From NCBI GenBank assembly GCA_963792175.1, contig CAWBVG010000005.1, positions 1-64,000 of the forward strand: 64,000 nucleotides of DNA, read 5' to 3'. This DNA is from CAWBVG01 sp963792175. Its GTDB lineage: Bacteria > Acidobacteriota > Vicinamibacteria > Vicinamibacterales > CAVVIG01. A program made the position numbers and the translations under genes. The notes below the pieces were generated by a model, which was not told where the DNA came from, did no database searches, and was given only the letters and a program-made list of their open reading frames with translations. The stretch's first letter is position 1, and every line of letters begins with the position of its first letter. Of the stretch, positions 1-11,050 are shown one piece after another.

Positions 1-45
1 GTAGGTGTGGACGATGTACCAGTTCTTGGTCGCGACGTCGGTCAT
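1..45 (-). CDS. nusG: NusG transcription factor, N-terminal fragment
   Basis: Only the first 15 codons are in the window, reading MTDVATKNWYIVHTY, the typical start of NusG before its NGN domain. NusG binds RNA polymerase and couples it to Rho or to the ribosome. Its ATG overlaps the secE stop as ATGA, so the two genes are translationally coupled in the usual secE-nusG pair. The rest lies beyond the left edge. Confidence 0.85.
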   Translation of the reverse strand, partial: MTDVATKNWYIVHTY

Positions 46-317
46 GCCGTCGGCCCCGCCACGCCAAACATCCGGAAAATCCACTGCACCAGCTTGAGCA
101 GACCGAAGTCGAGCGCGAACAGATACAGGCCGAAGAACACGGATGTCAGGATCACCACGACGGTCGTGGCATAGACCTCTTTCTGCGACGGCCAGGTCAC
201 GCGCTTCAGCTCGTTGCGGACCTCCGAGAGGAAGAGCCGCATCCGCTCGAAGCGACCGCCGGCCGCTTCCCTGACTGTGTCGAACCGTCCTGCTTCTTCA
301 GCCACGTTGTTACTCAC
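42..317 (-). CDS. secE: SecE preprotein translocase subunit
   Basis: This 91-residue protein is the small essential subunit that clamps SecY in the Sec translocon. An N-terminal amphipathic stretch holds the conserved EVRNELKRVTWPSQKEV region (about residues 32-48), followed by one membrane segment (about 50-70) and a second hydrophobic tail. The start is GTG at 317. Its stop overlaps the nusG ATG. The tRNA-Trp, rpmG and tuf genes upstream complete the conserved tuf-secE-nusG transcription unit. Confidence 0.95.
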   Translation of the reverse strand: MSNNVAEEAGRFDTVREAAGGRFERMRLFLSEVRNELKRVTWPSQKEVYATTVVVILTSVFFGLYLFALDFGLLKLVQWIFRMFGVAGPTA

Positions 318-421
318 TCCCGTGTCCGACGTCCCCGCTCGTGTCCGCCTGAGCTATCGCGTTGGCCGCTTGCCAACCGTCGCTCGCGTGTCGGTCCACC
401 TTCGCCCGACTTCGCGCCTTC

Positions 422-497
422 GGCGCTTCGTCGAGGCAGGCTGCTCAGCCTGCCTAGCCGCAGCTGGCGGAAGAGCCAGCCGCCAGCGAAGGCTGGC
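422..497. repeat. Palindromes and TTCG-box abutting tRNA-Trp
   Basis: The secE to tRNA-Trp gap (318-493) is packed with inverted repeats. A perfect 10-bp stem with a 2-nt loop lies at 434-455 (AGGCAGGCTG / CAGCCTGCCT), and GCTGGC/GCCAGC pair at 463-480. The box GCGAAGG (486-492) sits directly against the CCA end of tRNA-Trp, as at three other tRNAs in this window. These could be processing signals or remnants of a small mobile palindrome. Confidence 0.6.
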
Positions 498-569
498 AGG
501 CCAGGAGGGAATCGAACCCCCAACCCCCGGTTTTGGAGACCGGTGCTCTGCCAATTGAGCTACTGGCCT
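494..569 (-). tRNA. trnW: tRNA-Trp (anticodon CCA)
   Basis: Read on the minus strand it folds as a cloverleaf with acceptor stem AGGCCAG/CTGGCCT, a D-arm starting TAGCTCAATTGGCAGAGCA, anticodon loop CTCCAAA, a TTCGATT T-loop, discriminator G and an encoded CCA. It lies between rpmG and secE, the classical place for tRNA-Trp. Confidence 0.97.
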
Positions 570-585
570 ACGACTCAATTCGAGT

Positions 586-646
586 CGGTGAGTTGGCGAA
601 TTGGTGAGTTCCAATCACCAGATCACCAAATCACCAATTCACCAAT
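586..646. repeat. Inverted word-repeat array (GGTGA / TCACC words)
   Basis: Variants of GGTGA(A/G)TT are read on one side and TCACCAATT on the other (for example 624-646), so the segment can fold into an imperfect hairpin. It fills the gap between rpmG and tRNA-Trp. The same word class recurs at 10965-11050 and 12289-12363. Confidence 0.7.
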
Positions 647-795
647 TACTTCGATTCCTTGTGCGCCGTGTGCTTCCGGCAGAAGCGGCAGAACTTCGAG
701 AACTCCAGCCGCTCTGTCGTCTTCTTCTTGTTTTTCGTCGTGCTGTAGTTGCGACGCTTGCACTCGGTGCAGGCCATCGTCACGATGTCGCGCAT
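646..795 (-). CDS. rpmG: 50S ribosomal protein L33
   Basis: This 49-residue protein carries two CxxC pairs (CTEC near residue 9 and CRFC near residue 36), the zinc-binding form of bL33. The order tuf, rpmG, secE is conserved in bacteria. I chose the ATG at 795, giving MRDIVTMACTECKRRNY. Another ATG seven codons in (MACTECKRRN) is a plausible alternative start. The gene follows the tuf stop by 4 nt on the same strand. Confidence 0.93.
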   Translation of the reverse strand: MRDIVTMACTECKRRNYSTTKNKKKTTERLEFSKFCRFCRKHTAHKESK

Positions 796-799
796 TGCA

Positions 800-1999
<1,200 letters not shown>

Positions 2000-2238
2000 G
2001 TCGTCTACGCCTCTTCGTTTCTACTCACTCGTTGTGGCCCACCCGCCCGCCTTCGCGTTCCGCTTCGGCGGCAAGCGCGCGACGGCCTCCGTGGACAACC
2101 TCTTACAGACCTTCGCGATGGCTTGCCATCCGTAGCTCACGTCGCCGTCACTGCGGCCCACCGTCGCTTTCCTCGCTCGCATGCTCTGCGCGAGCTTGGT
2201 GGGCAACCTTCGCGATGACACTCGGCATGAGCGAAGGT

Positions 2239-2314
<76 letters not shown>

Positions 2315-2403
2315 CTTCGCGCTCCCTGCACGCTTCGCGTGGCGAGTCGCGCTACGGCCGACAGGTCGGCCGCGTTCCGGTCACGCGCGCCTCCGCTGGC
2401 TTG

Positions 2404-2446
2404 CCATCCGAAGCTCGCTCGCGAAGTTCACGCGAGCGAAGGATGG
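2404..2446. repeat. TTCG-box palindrome ending in the CCA of tRNA-Gly
   Basis: The outer arms CCATCC (2404-2409) and GGATGG (2441-2446) are inverted. Inside lie GAAGC and GCGAAG boxes around a GCTCGC...GCGAGC stem. The right arm contains the complement of the tRNA-Gly CCA tail (2444-2446), so the element and the tRNA 3' end share bases. Confidence 0.65.
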
Positions 2447-2518
2447 AGCGGGAGACGGGGATCGAACCCGCGACCAACAGCTTGGAAGGCTGTGACTCTA
2501 CCACTGAGTTACTCCCGC
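2444..2518 (-). tRNA. trnG: tRNA-Gly (anticodon TCC)
   Basis: It has acceptor GCGGGAG/CTCCCGC, anticodon loop CTTCCAA, T-loop TTCGATC and encoded CCA. Second of three tRNAs between tRNA-Thr(TGT) and tRNA-Thr(GGT). Confidence 0.97.
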
Positions 2519-2648
2519 CTACGCGCTCACCAACTTCGCTGTTTCGCGCTCCGGCGGGTAAACCCGCGTGTCGCGCTTCTGTCAACGTCACCGCCGAACC
2601 ATCCGCCCAACCCAACGCTTGCCACCTGGCGAGGCGAAGGCTGGCTTG

Positions 2649-2689
2649 CCAACCGAAGCTCGTTCGCCCCTCCCGCGAGCGAAGGTTGG
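2649..2689. repeat. TTCG-box palindrome ending in the CCA of tRNA-Tyr
   Basis: Arms CCAACC (2649-2654) and GGTTGG (2684-2689) are inverted around GAAGCTCG and GCGAGCGAAG boxes. The right arm overlaps the CCA end of tRNA-Tyr. The structure is the same as the copy at tRNA-Gly, but the arm sequence differs and stays self-complementary. Confidence 0.65.
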
Positions 2690-2773
2690 TGGCGAGGGAA
2701 GGACTCGAACCTTCGAAGCCACTAGGGCGACAGATTTACAGTCTGCTGCGTTTGACCGCTTCGCTACCTCGCC
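2687..2773 (-). tRNA. trnY: tRNA-Tyr (anticodon GTA)
   Basis: This is a class II tRNA of 87 nt with a long variable arm. Acceptor GGCGAGG/CCTCGCC, anticodon GTA in the loop CTGTAAA, T-loop TTCGAGT and encoded CCA are all visible. Confidence 0.97.
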
Positions 2774-2827
2774 AACTGTCTGTGTTTTGGAAGCGTGATG
2801 TTTCTAGGCGCTTACCTACGTTACCGA

Positions 2828-2904
2828 TGGAGCTGGCGAAGGGATTTGAACCCCCGACCGGCTGATTACAAATCAGCTGCTCTACCGGGCTGAGCTACGC
2901 CAGC
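2828..2904 (-). tRNA. trnT: tRNA-Thr (anticodon TGT)
   Basis: It has acceptor GCTGGCG/CGCCAGC, anticodon loop TTTGTAA, T-loop TTCAAAT and encoded CCA. It opens the Thr-Tyr-Gly-Thr-tuf unit. No TTCG-box follows its CCA, unlike the next three tRNAs. Confidence 0.97.
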
Positions 2905-3010
2905 CAGCACAAAAGGTGCACTTTAGCACGTCCTGTGCCACCCGTGCAACTGACTGGGCGGCCTCACCATGGACGAGCCGGCAGGCCGGACGACAACCTC
3001 CCATTGCTAC

Positions 3011-3727
3011 TCATTTCGACCGTCGTTGCCGAAGTGCCTCGAACAGAGCAATTCCGGCGGCCACCGAGACGTTCAGACTTTGAACGTGGCCCTGCATCGG
3101 GATCGACGCCACCCAATCGCACCGCTCGCGAACCAGGCGCCTCAAGCCGGTCCCCTCCGCGCCCACGACGATCGCCGTCGGCTGCGTCAGATCGACTTCG
3201 TCGTATCGCTTCGGCGCGTCCCCCGCAAGCCCGACACTCCAGACGCCGACCTGCTTCAGATCCTCGATCGCCCGCGCGATGTTGACCACCTCCGCGATCC
3301 GCACGTGCGCCACCGCGCCCGCCGATGCCTTGCCCGCCGCGCCATCGAGCGGCGCGGCATGGCGCGACTGACGCACCACGCCGTCCGCGCCAGCGGCATC
3401 GACCGTGCGCAGGATGGCGCCGACGTTATGCGGATCCTCGATCTGATCGAGCACGACGATCAGCGGCGCCCCTTTCGCGCCGGTAACCAGATCCTCGACG
3501 CTCAGGTGCACCGCGTCGTGGACGTCCGCCACGACTCCCTGATGCGCCCCGCCCTTCGCAAACCGATCGAGCTCGTCGCCCTTCGCCCGGCGCACCGGAA
3601 TGCCCTGCTGCTCCGCGAGGCGCACCACGTCGTTGAGCCGGTCGTCCGAGCGGAACGACACACGCAGCGCCGTGACGCGCTTCGCGCGCAAGGCTTCGAC
3701 GACGGGATGGATGCCGTAGATGCGCAC
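3011..3727 (-). CDS. rlmB: RlmB-type tRNA/rRNA 2'-O-methyltransferase (SpoU family)
   Basis: The 238-residue protein starts with the substrate-binding motif RIYGIHPVVEAL and ends in a SPOUT domain with the knot motifs IVVLDQIEDPHNVGAILR, IVVGAEGTGLRRLV and IPMQGHVQSLNVSVA. In E. coli, RlmB methylates the 2'-O of G2251 in 23S rRNA. The exact target here is inferred. It follows gltX by about 3 nt on the same strand, a common pairing. Confidence 0.9.
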   Translation of the reverse strand: MRIYGIHPVVEALRAKRVTALRVSFRSDDRLNDVVRLAEQQGIPVRRAKGDELDRFAKGGAHQGVVADVHDAVHLSVEDLVTGAKGAPLIVVLDQIEDPHNVGAILRTVDAAGADGVVRQSRHAAPLDGAAGKASAGAVAHVRIAEVVNIARAIEDLKQVGVWSVGLAGDAPKRYDEVDLTQPTAIVVGAEGTGLRRLVRERCDWVASIPMQGHVQSLNVSVAAGIALFEALRQRRSK

Positions 3728-3730
3728 GGC

Positions 3731-5267
3731 TCAACTCTCACCGAGCTGCTCAGCGTTGAGACTTGAGACTTGAGCCTTGAGACTTCTCGCGAAAGCGGCC
3801 GCGCGCTCTCTGTTGCCGAGAATCTTCGGGATGCCGGCTGACTCCGGCAAGGCGGCGCCGGCGTCGATCGCCGGGACCGCCAGATCCAGTTCCGGGCCCT
3901 CCGCGCGACCGGTCAACATGATCCGAATCGGATGAAACAGCGCCTTGCCCTTCTGCCCGGTCCTGGCCTTGACCTGATTCGCCACTGCCCGGAATCGCTC
4001 GCGATCGAGCCGCGGGGCCGACTGCGAGCTCTTCGGCGAACGCGTCCACGACGGCGCGCGCTGCGTCCGTCGTCATCTCCCCGCGAACACGCGGATCCTC
4101 GAGCGCCCGATCAGGCGAGTAGTCGAAGAGAAACCCGAGCCGCGCCGGAATCTGGTTCAGGCGATCGACCGATGCGCTCGCCATCGACATCGCCGATGCC
4201 AGAAACTGCACGCCCTGATCGTCCGGCGACATGTTGATGCCGGCATTGTTGAAGTACGGCAGCGAGAGCTGTGCCAGCCTCGCGGCATCGGCGACTTTCA
4301 GATAGTGCCGATTCGCCCAGGCGAGCTTCTCCTCGTCGAAGACGCCGGCACTGTGACCGACGCTGTCGACGGAAAAGCGGCGCGCGAGCTCGTCGATCGG
4401 CAGCAGCTCGTCGCCACCGCCTGGCGACCACCCGATCAGCGCCAGGTAATTGACCAGCGCCTCGGGCAGATAACCCTTGGATCGGAACTCGGCAACAGAC
4501 GTCGCCCCGTGCCGCTTGGACAGCGGGCTGTGGTCCGGTCCCATCACCATCGCCAGGTGCGCGAAGCGCGGCGGCGCGAACCCCAGCGCCTCGTACAGCA
4601 GCAACTGGCGCGGCGTGTTCGAGATGTGATCCTCTCCCCTAATCACATCGCTCACTTCCATCAGGGCATCGTCGATGACGACGGCGAAGTTGTAGGCCGG
4701 ATGGCCGTGTGCCCGGAGGATGACCGGGTCGCCGATGACGTCGGTGTGGAAGCGGACATCGCCGCGCACCGCATCGGTGAAGACGACGTCGCGTCCCTCG
4801 GGTACGCGGAACCGGATCGCCGGCCGCTCGCCAGCCGCGATCCGCGCCGCGGCCTGCTCGCGTGAAAGCCGACGGCACGTACCCGGGTACATCGCGGGCC
4901 GACCGGCGGCCGCTGCTTCCTGACGGTCGGCATCGAGCTGCGCCGCCGAACAGAAGCAGTAATACGCCTGCTCGGCGGTGAGCAGCTCCTTTGCGTACGA
5001 CTGGTAGAGATGCAGCCGCTCGGACTGCCGATAGGGTCCGTGGGATCCGCCGATATCGGGTCCCTCGTCCCAATCGAGACCGAGCCAGCGCAGATCGCGG
5101 ATGATGGCGGCCTCGGACTCCCGCGTGGATCGCTTGACGTCGGTGTCTTCGATGCGGAGGATGAAGGAGCCGTTCTGTCCGCGGGCGAGCAGCCAGTTGA
5201 ACAGCGCGGTGCGCGCGTTGCCGACGTGGAGTTGCCCGGTGGGGCTGGGTGCGAATCGGACTCTCAA
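3731..5267 (-). CDS. gltX: Glutamyl-tRNA synthetase (one frameshift)
   Basis: GltX charges tRNA-Glu. The class I signature HVGN is at residues 15-18, and the KMSKS-like PLSKRHGA lies near residue 250. The main frame runs from 5267 to about 4017. An extra base in the run of four G at 4014-4017 then moves the true C-terminus (ANQVKARTGQKGKALFHPIR and onward) into the frame ending at 3731. Total length 1537 nt is 3n+1, as one inserted base predicts. The last codons run through a heptamer repeat (3755-3785), so the native stop is uncertain. The start overlaps the ispDF stop by 4 nt. Confidence 0.9.
3755..3785. repeat. Heptamer repeat at the gltX 3' end
   Basis: Four copies of a 7-nt word close to TTGAGAC/TTGAGCC are read in tandem. 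The repeat lies inside the current C-terminal reading frame of gltX and may have replaced the original stop region. Confidence 0.6.
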
Positions 5268-6562
5268 CTCTTCGATCTCACCAACGCGATCGCGTGGACG
5301 GCGATCGCCTCGCCGCGACCCAGCTCGCCGACGCCCTCGTTGGTCTTCCCCTTGATGCTGACGCGATCGGCCGAGATGCCGAGCGCGGCGGCCACATTCG
5401 CGGTCATGGCCTCGATATAGGGCAACAGCTTCGGCCGCTCGGCGATGACCGACGCGTCAACGTTGCCAATTTCGTAGCCTCGATCTCTGACCACCTCGAC
5501 CGCGCGACGCAGCAGATCGACGCTTGATGCGCCTTTCCAGGCGGGATCGGTATCCGGGAAGTGGCGGCCGATGTCCCCGGCACCCGCCGCGCCGAGCACG
5601 GCGTCCGTAATAGCGTGACACACCGCGTCGGCGTCCGAATGACCCGCCAACCCGCGGTCGAACGGGATCGTCACACCGCCCAGGATGAGCGGACGCCCCT
5701 CCACGAGCCTGTGCAGATCGTATCCGATGCCGGCGCGGCCGGTTCTGGCCGGTGCAGCCCGGCTGGCCCCTTCGTGCTCGGCTGACGTCGACGGCTGCTC
5801 GCGGCCCGTGGACTCCGCACCATGGCGCGCGAAAGCCTGCCTCGCCGAAGCTTGCGAGCGTGATGCGAGCGAAGGCGGGGCTTCCGCCGAGCGCGCGATA
5901 GCCTCCGCGAGCACGAGATCCGCGCGGGTCGTGATCTTCAGATTCGACGCCTCGCCTTCGACGATGCGCACGGCGTGACCGGCCCGTTCGGCGAGCGTCG
6001 CTTCATCGGTGGCGTCAATGGTTTGCGCGAGGGCATCGTTGAGGACATCGCGCCGGAACGCTTGCGGCGTTTGCGCCAGATAGATCGTCTCGCGCGCGAT
6101 GGTCTCCCGCACGAAGTGTCCGGCGTCAAATGGACCGTCATCGGTCCGCTTCACCGTATCGCGGGCCTGGACCGCCGCCACCGCCGCTCCGCTCTCGGCG
6201 GCCGCCGCGATCGTACGACCGATGAGGTCCGCGCTCGCAAACGGCCGTGCCGCGTCGTGAATGACGATGACGTCGCTCGCCGCATCAGCGGCGCGGAACG
6301 CGTTCGCGACGGAATCCTGCCGCCGCGCTCCACCGGAAACGATGCGCAGCGGTTTGCCGGCGCCGCGCAGATACGCCGGCGGATCGTCGGTGAGCGGCTG
6401 CGGCAGCGCGACGACGACCTCATTCACGGCCGGGTGAGCGAGGAACGCGGCGACGCTCCGCTCGAGAATCGCGCGTCCACCTACTTCCAGGAGCTGCTTC
6501 GGCGACCCGCCACCAAAGCGCAGGCCGCGCCCTCCGGCGGCGATGATGGCGGTCACGAACAT
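5264..6562 (-). CDS. ispDF: Bifunctional IspD/IspF (MEP pathway)
   Basis: The 432-residue fusion performs two MEP-pathway steps. The N-terminal cytidylyltransferase (IspD, about 1-230) shows AAGGRGLRFGGGSPKQLL and HDAARPF. The C-terminal MECDP synthase (IspF, about 275-432) shows GYDLHRL, GHSDADAVCHAITDA and SIKGKTNEGVGELG. The linker (about residues 230-270) is low in complexity and contains a TTCG-box (5840-5880). The gene is flanked by plsC (10-nt overlap) and gltX (4-nt overlap), so it lies in one transcription unit. Confidence 0.95.
   Translation of the reverse strand: MFVTAIIAAGGRGLRFGGGSPKQLLEVGGRAILERSVAAFLAHPAVNEVVVALPQPLTDDPPAYLRGAGKPLRIVSGGARRQDSVANAFRAADAASDVIVIHDAARPFASADLIGRTIAAAAESGAAVAAVQARDTVKRTDDGPFDAGHFVRETIARETIYLAQTPQAFRRDVLNDALAQTIDATDEATLAERAGHAVRIVEGEASNLKITTRADLVLAEAIARSAEAPPSLASRSQASARQAFARHGAESTGREQPSTSAEHEGASRAAPARTGRAGIGYDLHRLVEGRPLILGGVTIPFDRGLAGHSDADAVCHAITDAVLGAAGAGDIGRHFPDTDPAWKGASSVDLLRRAVEVVRDRGYEIGNVDASVIAERPKLLPYIEAMTANVAAALGISADRVSIKGKTNEGVGELGRGEAIAVHAIALVRSKS
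5840..5880. repeat. TTCG-box in the ispDF linker
   Basis: CTCGCCGAAGCTTGCGAGCG is followed by GCGAGCGAAGGCGGGG. It has the same design as the tRNA-end elements (GAAGC and GCGAAGG boxes around a GCGAGC stem), translated in frame as part of the IspD-IspF linker. Confidence 0.55.
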
Positions 6563-7359
6563 GGCTGGCTCGAAGAATTCTGCAATGTCTCCACCGCATT
6601 CGCAACGACCGCATGCACCCGGGCCGCGAGCGCCCGAGCGTCCCGCACGGTCGGTGTCTCGATCGCCGGCGGCTGAATCGGATCGTGGACGACCAGCCGT
6701 ACGTCAGCCGGTTCGGTCCGCAGACGTCCTTTGGGCATGACCTGCCGCGTGCCGATCACCGCCAGCGGGACAATCGGCAGTCCGGCCTCGATCGCCAGCA
6801 GAAAGCTGCCGGCCTTGAAGTGGGCGACGCGGCCGTCCGGACTGCGCGTGCCCTCGGCGTAGATCAGGAGCGAGAGGCCTTCGGAGACCAGCGCCCGCCA
6901 GCGGCGCAGGATGCCCCCGCGGTCGGGGTGGCCACGATCGACGAAGAGATGGCCGCCGCGACGCAGGTGCCAGCCGAGCACGGGGAATCTCGCCAGCGAT
7001 TCCTTGGCGATGATCCGCAGCTGATACGGCAGCGATGCGAAGACCACCGGCGTGTCGTAGATGCTCTGGTGATTGGAGACGAAGACGTAGGTCTTGCCCG
7101 GCGTGATGCGATCGAGTCCTTCTACCGCGACCCTGACGCCGGTGGTTTTCAAGATGAGCCACGACCACGCCCGGGCGCAGGCGTGCGCGAAGTAGCCGCG
7201 GCGATCGACGATGCTGGACACGATCGACGCGGCGCCGAGCACGATCGTGTAGAGGGTGATGGCAGGGATCAGATAGAAGACGGTCCGCCACCAGTGGAAA
7301 GGAGGAATGCGCAAGTTAGAAAGGACAATGTACTGCTTTTTGTGTAGCATGCTCCACAT
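6553..7359 (-). CDS. plsC: 1-acyl-sn-glycerol-3-phosphate acyltransferase
   Basis: PlsC makes phosphatidic acid at the inner membrane. Motif I appears as SNHQSIYDTPVV (NHx4D) and motif III as AEGTRSPDG. An N-terminal hydrophobic segment, TVFYLIPAITLYTIVLGAAS, anchors it. Starts are possible at 7359 and 7350 (ATG) or 7314 (TTG, just before RIPPFHWWR). The shorter one leaves room for the promoter of the divergent hydrolase gene. Its stop overlaps ispDF. Confidence 0.88.
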   Translation of the reverse strand: MWSMLHKKQYIVLSNLRIPPFHWWRTVFYLIPAITLYTIVLGAASIVSSIVDRRGYFAHACARAWSWLILKTTGVRVAVEGLDRITPGKTYVFVSNHQSIYDTPVVFASLPYQLRIIAKESLARFPVLGWHLRRGGHLFVDRGHPDRGGILRRWRALVSEGLSLLIYAEGTRSPDGRVAHFKAGSFLLAIEAGLPIVPLAVIGTRQVMPKGRLRTEPADVRLVVHDPIQPPAIETPTVRDARALAARVHAVVANAVETLQNSSSQPCS

Positions 7360-7375
7360 TCAAGGAGCCGTCCTT

Positions 7376-8275
<900 letters not shown>

Positions 8276-8345
8276 AGAGCACCGTCGGGGCTAGGGCGGG
8301 GCCCTGACACATCTTCGCTGGCGGCTAGACGCTAGCGAACCTCAG
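8276..8345. other. Gap with short inverted CTAGC/GCTAG words
   Basis: This convergent gap between the hydrolase and the PIN-TRAM gene holds GGGGCTAGGGCGGGG and several GCTAG/CTAGC words that can pair. It may terminate both transcripts. No gene is seen. Confidence 0.4.
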
Positions 8346-9410
8346 CTAGGTACCGGAAACCGCGTGAGGTGCCGCCGCGGCCTGTGCGCGAACAGGCTGC
8401 GGCGCCGCGACCATATGCGGCGCGCCGTTCTCGATGAAACGGCCGAAGATCATCTTCCCCGCCGTCGTCTGCAGCACACTCGTGACGACGATCTCGATCG
8501 TCTTGCTGATCATCTTCCGCGCGTTGTCCACGACGACCATCGTCCCGTCGTCCAGGTAGGCGACGCCCTGGTTGTATTCCTTGCCTTCCTTCAGGATGAA
8601 CACTCTCATCAACTCGCCGGGCAGGACGACCGGCTTGAGCGAGTTCGCGAGCTCGTTGACGTTCAGCACGTCGACGCCGCGCAGCTGCGCCACCTTGTTC
8701 AGGTTGAAGTCGTTCGTCACGATCTTCCCCTGGAGCGCGCGCGCCAGCTCGATCAGCTTCAGGTCGACCTCGCGGACGTCGGGATAGTCGAGGTCCGAGA
8801 TCGAGACCTCGAGACCGGACATCTTCTGGATCTTCTGCAGGATGTCGAGACCGCGCCGCCCGCGGTTGCGTTTCATCGAATCGGCGGAGTCCGCGACGAG
8901 CTGGAGCTCCTTGAGCACGAATTGCGGGATGACCAGCGTGCCATCCATGAAACCGGTTTCGCAGACGTCGGCGATCCGGCCGTCGATGATGACGCTGGTG
9001 TCGAGAATCTTGTAGCGCCGCTGCGGGGCGGCAGAGCGGAACAGGCTGACGAGGCGCGCCGGTTCGAGCCATTCCCCGTGCTTCGCGCCGAGGACGAGAC
9101 CCAGATACGGCAGCACGATCAGCATGAAGCTCTGAAGGAACTCCACCTTGCGGTCGAGGTTGTCGGCCCAGAACAGCGCGGACCCCACGGCTCGCGCAAT
9201 CGCCAGCCCGATCGCGCAGCCGATGAGCGCGCCGAGGATCCGGGTGAGCGAGGTTTCCCGCAGCCGGCTCTCGAAGAACACGACGAGCGCGGCCAGCACC
9301 AACGCGAACGCGACGTTCGCGGGAAGACCAACCGGGAGGGGCTGCAGCAGACCGGCCGCGTAGGCCACGGCGGCGACGAATAACACACGCGCGAGCGCAA
9401 ACCAGGCCAT
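8346..9410 (-). CDS. PIN-TRAM membrane protein (YacL/VapC-like nuclease family)
   Basis: About 354 residues. Several membrane segments come first (FALARVLFVAAVAYAAGLL, ANVAFALVLAALVVFF, ILGALIGCAIGLAIARAVG), then a PIN domain with its first acidic motif ILDTSVIIDGRI and later NDFNLNKVAQ, then a C-terminal TRAM-like region. This matches the YacL family often found near ispD/radA. The ATG at 9410 fits the hydrophobic N-terminus. Longer in-frame starts exist but give an atypical extension. Confidence 0.85.
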   Translation of the reverse strand: MAWFALARVLFVAAVAYAAGLLQPLPVGLPANVAFALVLAALVVFFESRLRETSLTRILGALIGCAIGLAIARAVGSALFWADNLDRKVEFLQSFMLIVLPYLGLVLGAKHGEWLEPARLVSLFRSAAPQRRYKILDTSVIIDGRIADVCETGFMDGTLVIPQFVLKELQLVADSADSMKRNRGRRGLDILQKIQKMSGLEVSISDLDYPDVREVDLKLIELARALQGKIVTNDFNLNKVAQLRGVDVLNVNELANSLKPVVLPGELMRVFILKEGKEYNQGVAYLDDGTMVVVDNARKMISKTIEIVVTSVLQTTAGKMIFGRFIENGAPHMVAAPQPVRAQAAAAPHAVSGT

Positions 9411-9562
9411 CGGAGGGCTCCGTATGTAACGCGCGCCTACCCGGTATAAGAGCGATGAAAGAGCTCGGGCGGCGACGAGCTGTGGAAAGATATCACCGAA
9501 TGTCACGAAATGTATGTAGTTGTCGTGAGGGGAGCTGAAAAGCGGGAAAGGGACTGCGACGC

Positions 9563-10952
9563 CTATCCGAGCATCGCGTCGAGGGCTTCGCCCACCGTGC
9601 GGACGCCAACCAGTTCGCATTCACCATCCGGTGTCGGGCCCGCCGAATCGCTGACGTTCGCCTCCGGCATGATGCAGCGGCGGAAACCCATTTGCGATGC
9701 CTCGCGCACGCGAAGCGCGGCCTGCGCAATTCCGCGGACCTCGCCGGCGAGACCCACCTCTCCGAACATGGCGGTCGTCGTGGGGATGACGCGGTTGCGG
9801 ACGCTCGATGCGATCGCGGCGAGCACGCCGAGGTCGGATGCCGGCTCGTCCACGGTCATCCCGCCGGCGATATTCACGAACACATCGTCGCCAATCAGGT
9901 TCAGGCCGGCCCGCTTCTCGAGCACCGCGAGCAGCAGCGACAGGCGCTGCTGATCGATCCCGCTCGCCATCCGGCGCGCCGTGCCATAGGTGCTGGAGCT
10001 GACGAGCGCCTGGACCTCAACGAGGATCGGGCGCGAGCCCTCCACCGAACAGAGCACCGCCGAGCCCGGCGCGTTCTGCGGGCGTTCGGACAGGAACAGT
10101 TTCGACGGGTTCGCCACCGGCCGCAGGCCTCCCGCGGTCATCTCGAAGACGCCCAGCTCGCTGACCGCGCCGAAACGGTTCTTGACCGCGCGCACGACGC
10201 GGTGCGAGTGGTGGCGTTCTCCTTCGAAGTACAGGACCGTGTCGACCACGTGCTCCAGCGCCTTCGGGCCGGCCAGGCTGCCGTCCTTCGTCACATGGCC
10301 GACGAGAAACGTCGGAACGTTCTGCCCCTTCGCCGCGAACAGCAGCTGCGTCGCCGCTTCGCGCACCTGACCGATGCTGCCCGGCGCGGACTGGAACTTC
10401 AGCGAGAACACGGTCTGGACCGAATCGACGATGACCAGCGCCGGCTTGATGCGGGCGATCTCCTCGAGGATCCGCTCGAGACACGTTTCGGCGAGGAGAT
10501 ACAGCGGCGCGTGTCCAACCGCCAGGCGTTCTCCGCGCGACTTGATCTGATGTTCTGATTCCTCGCCGGAGCTGTAGAGCACCGGGCCGATCGTGCGCGC
10601 CATGCTGGCGGCCGCCTGCAGCAGCAGCGTGGACTTGCCGATGCCGGGCTCGCCGCCGAGCAGTACCGAGCGAGCCGGGGACGACGCCGCCGCCGAGCAC
10701 GCGATCGAATTCGTCGATGCCGGTGGTCAGGCGAGCGTGTTGTTCGACGTTGATATCGGCGTACAGCTGCGCCGCGCCGCCGGCGCCCGCGAGCGCGTAA
10801 CGGTGGCCTGCCGGCGGAGCGCCGCCGCTTTCGAGCGGCCGTTCCTCGACGAGCGAGTTCCACGCGCCGCAGTCCGCGCAGCGCCCCAGCCACTTCGGCG
10901 ACTGGCTGCCGCACTCCTGACACACGAACACCGTCGAAGGGCGCTTCGCCAT
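9563..10952 (-). CDS. radA: DNA repair protein RadA (one frameshift)
   Basis: RadA (Sms) promotes branch migration in recombination. The N-terminus has a four-cysteine zinc finger, CQECGSQSPKWLGRCADC. The Walker A motif reads GEPGIGKSTL once one extra base near 10666 is removed (CTC-G-GTA becomes CTC GTA). The C-terminal frame has VKNRFG, the RadA signature, and a Lon-like domain. Length 1390 nt is 3n+1, fitting a single insertion. It lies in the conserved block dnaB-alr-radA-PIN. Confidence 0.92.
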
Positions 10953-10964
10953 GCTGTGATTATC

Positions 10965-11050
10965 GCAATTGGTGAGTTGGCGAATTGAAGAATTGGTGAT
11001 TCACGGCGGATTTCGTGCAGTCAGGTCACTCATTCACCAATTCACCAATC
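10965..11050. repeat. Inverted word-repeat array (AATTGGTGA / TCACCAATT)
   Basis: AATTGGTGAGTTGGCGAATT on the left is matched by TTCACCAATTCACCAATC on the right across about 80 nt, between radA and alr. It could fold as a long imperfect hairpin in the alr-radA transcript. Confidence 0.7.

Noticed and set aside
2000..2238. Small protein gene between tuf and tRNA-Thr
   Set aside because: Open frames there show no conserved features, and the segment is made of TTCG-box palindromes.
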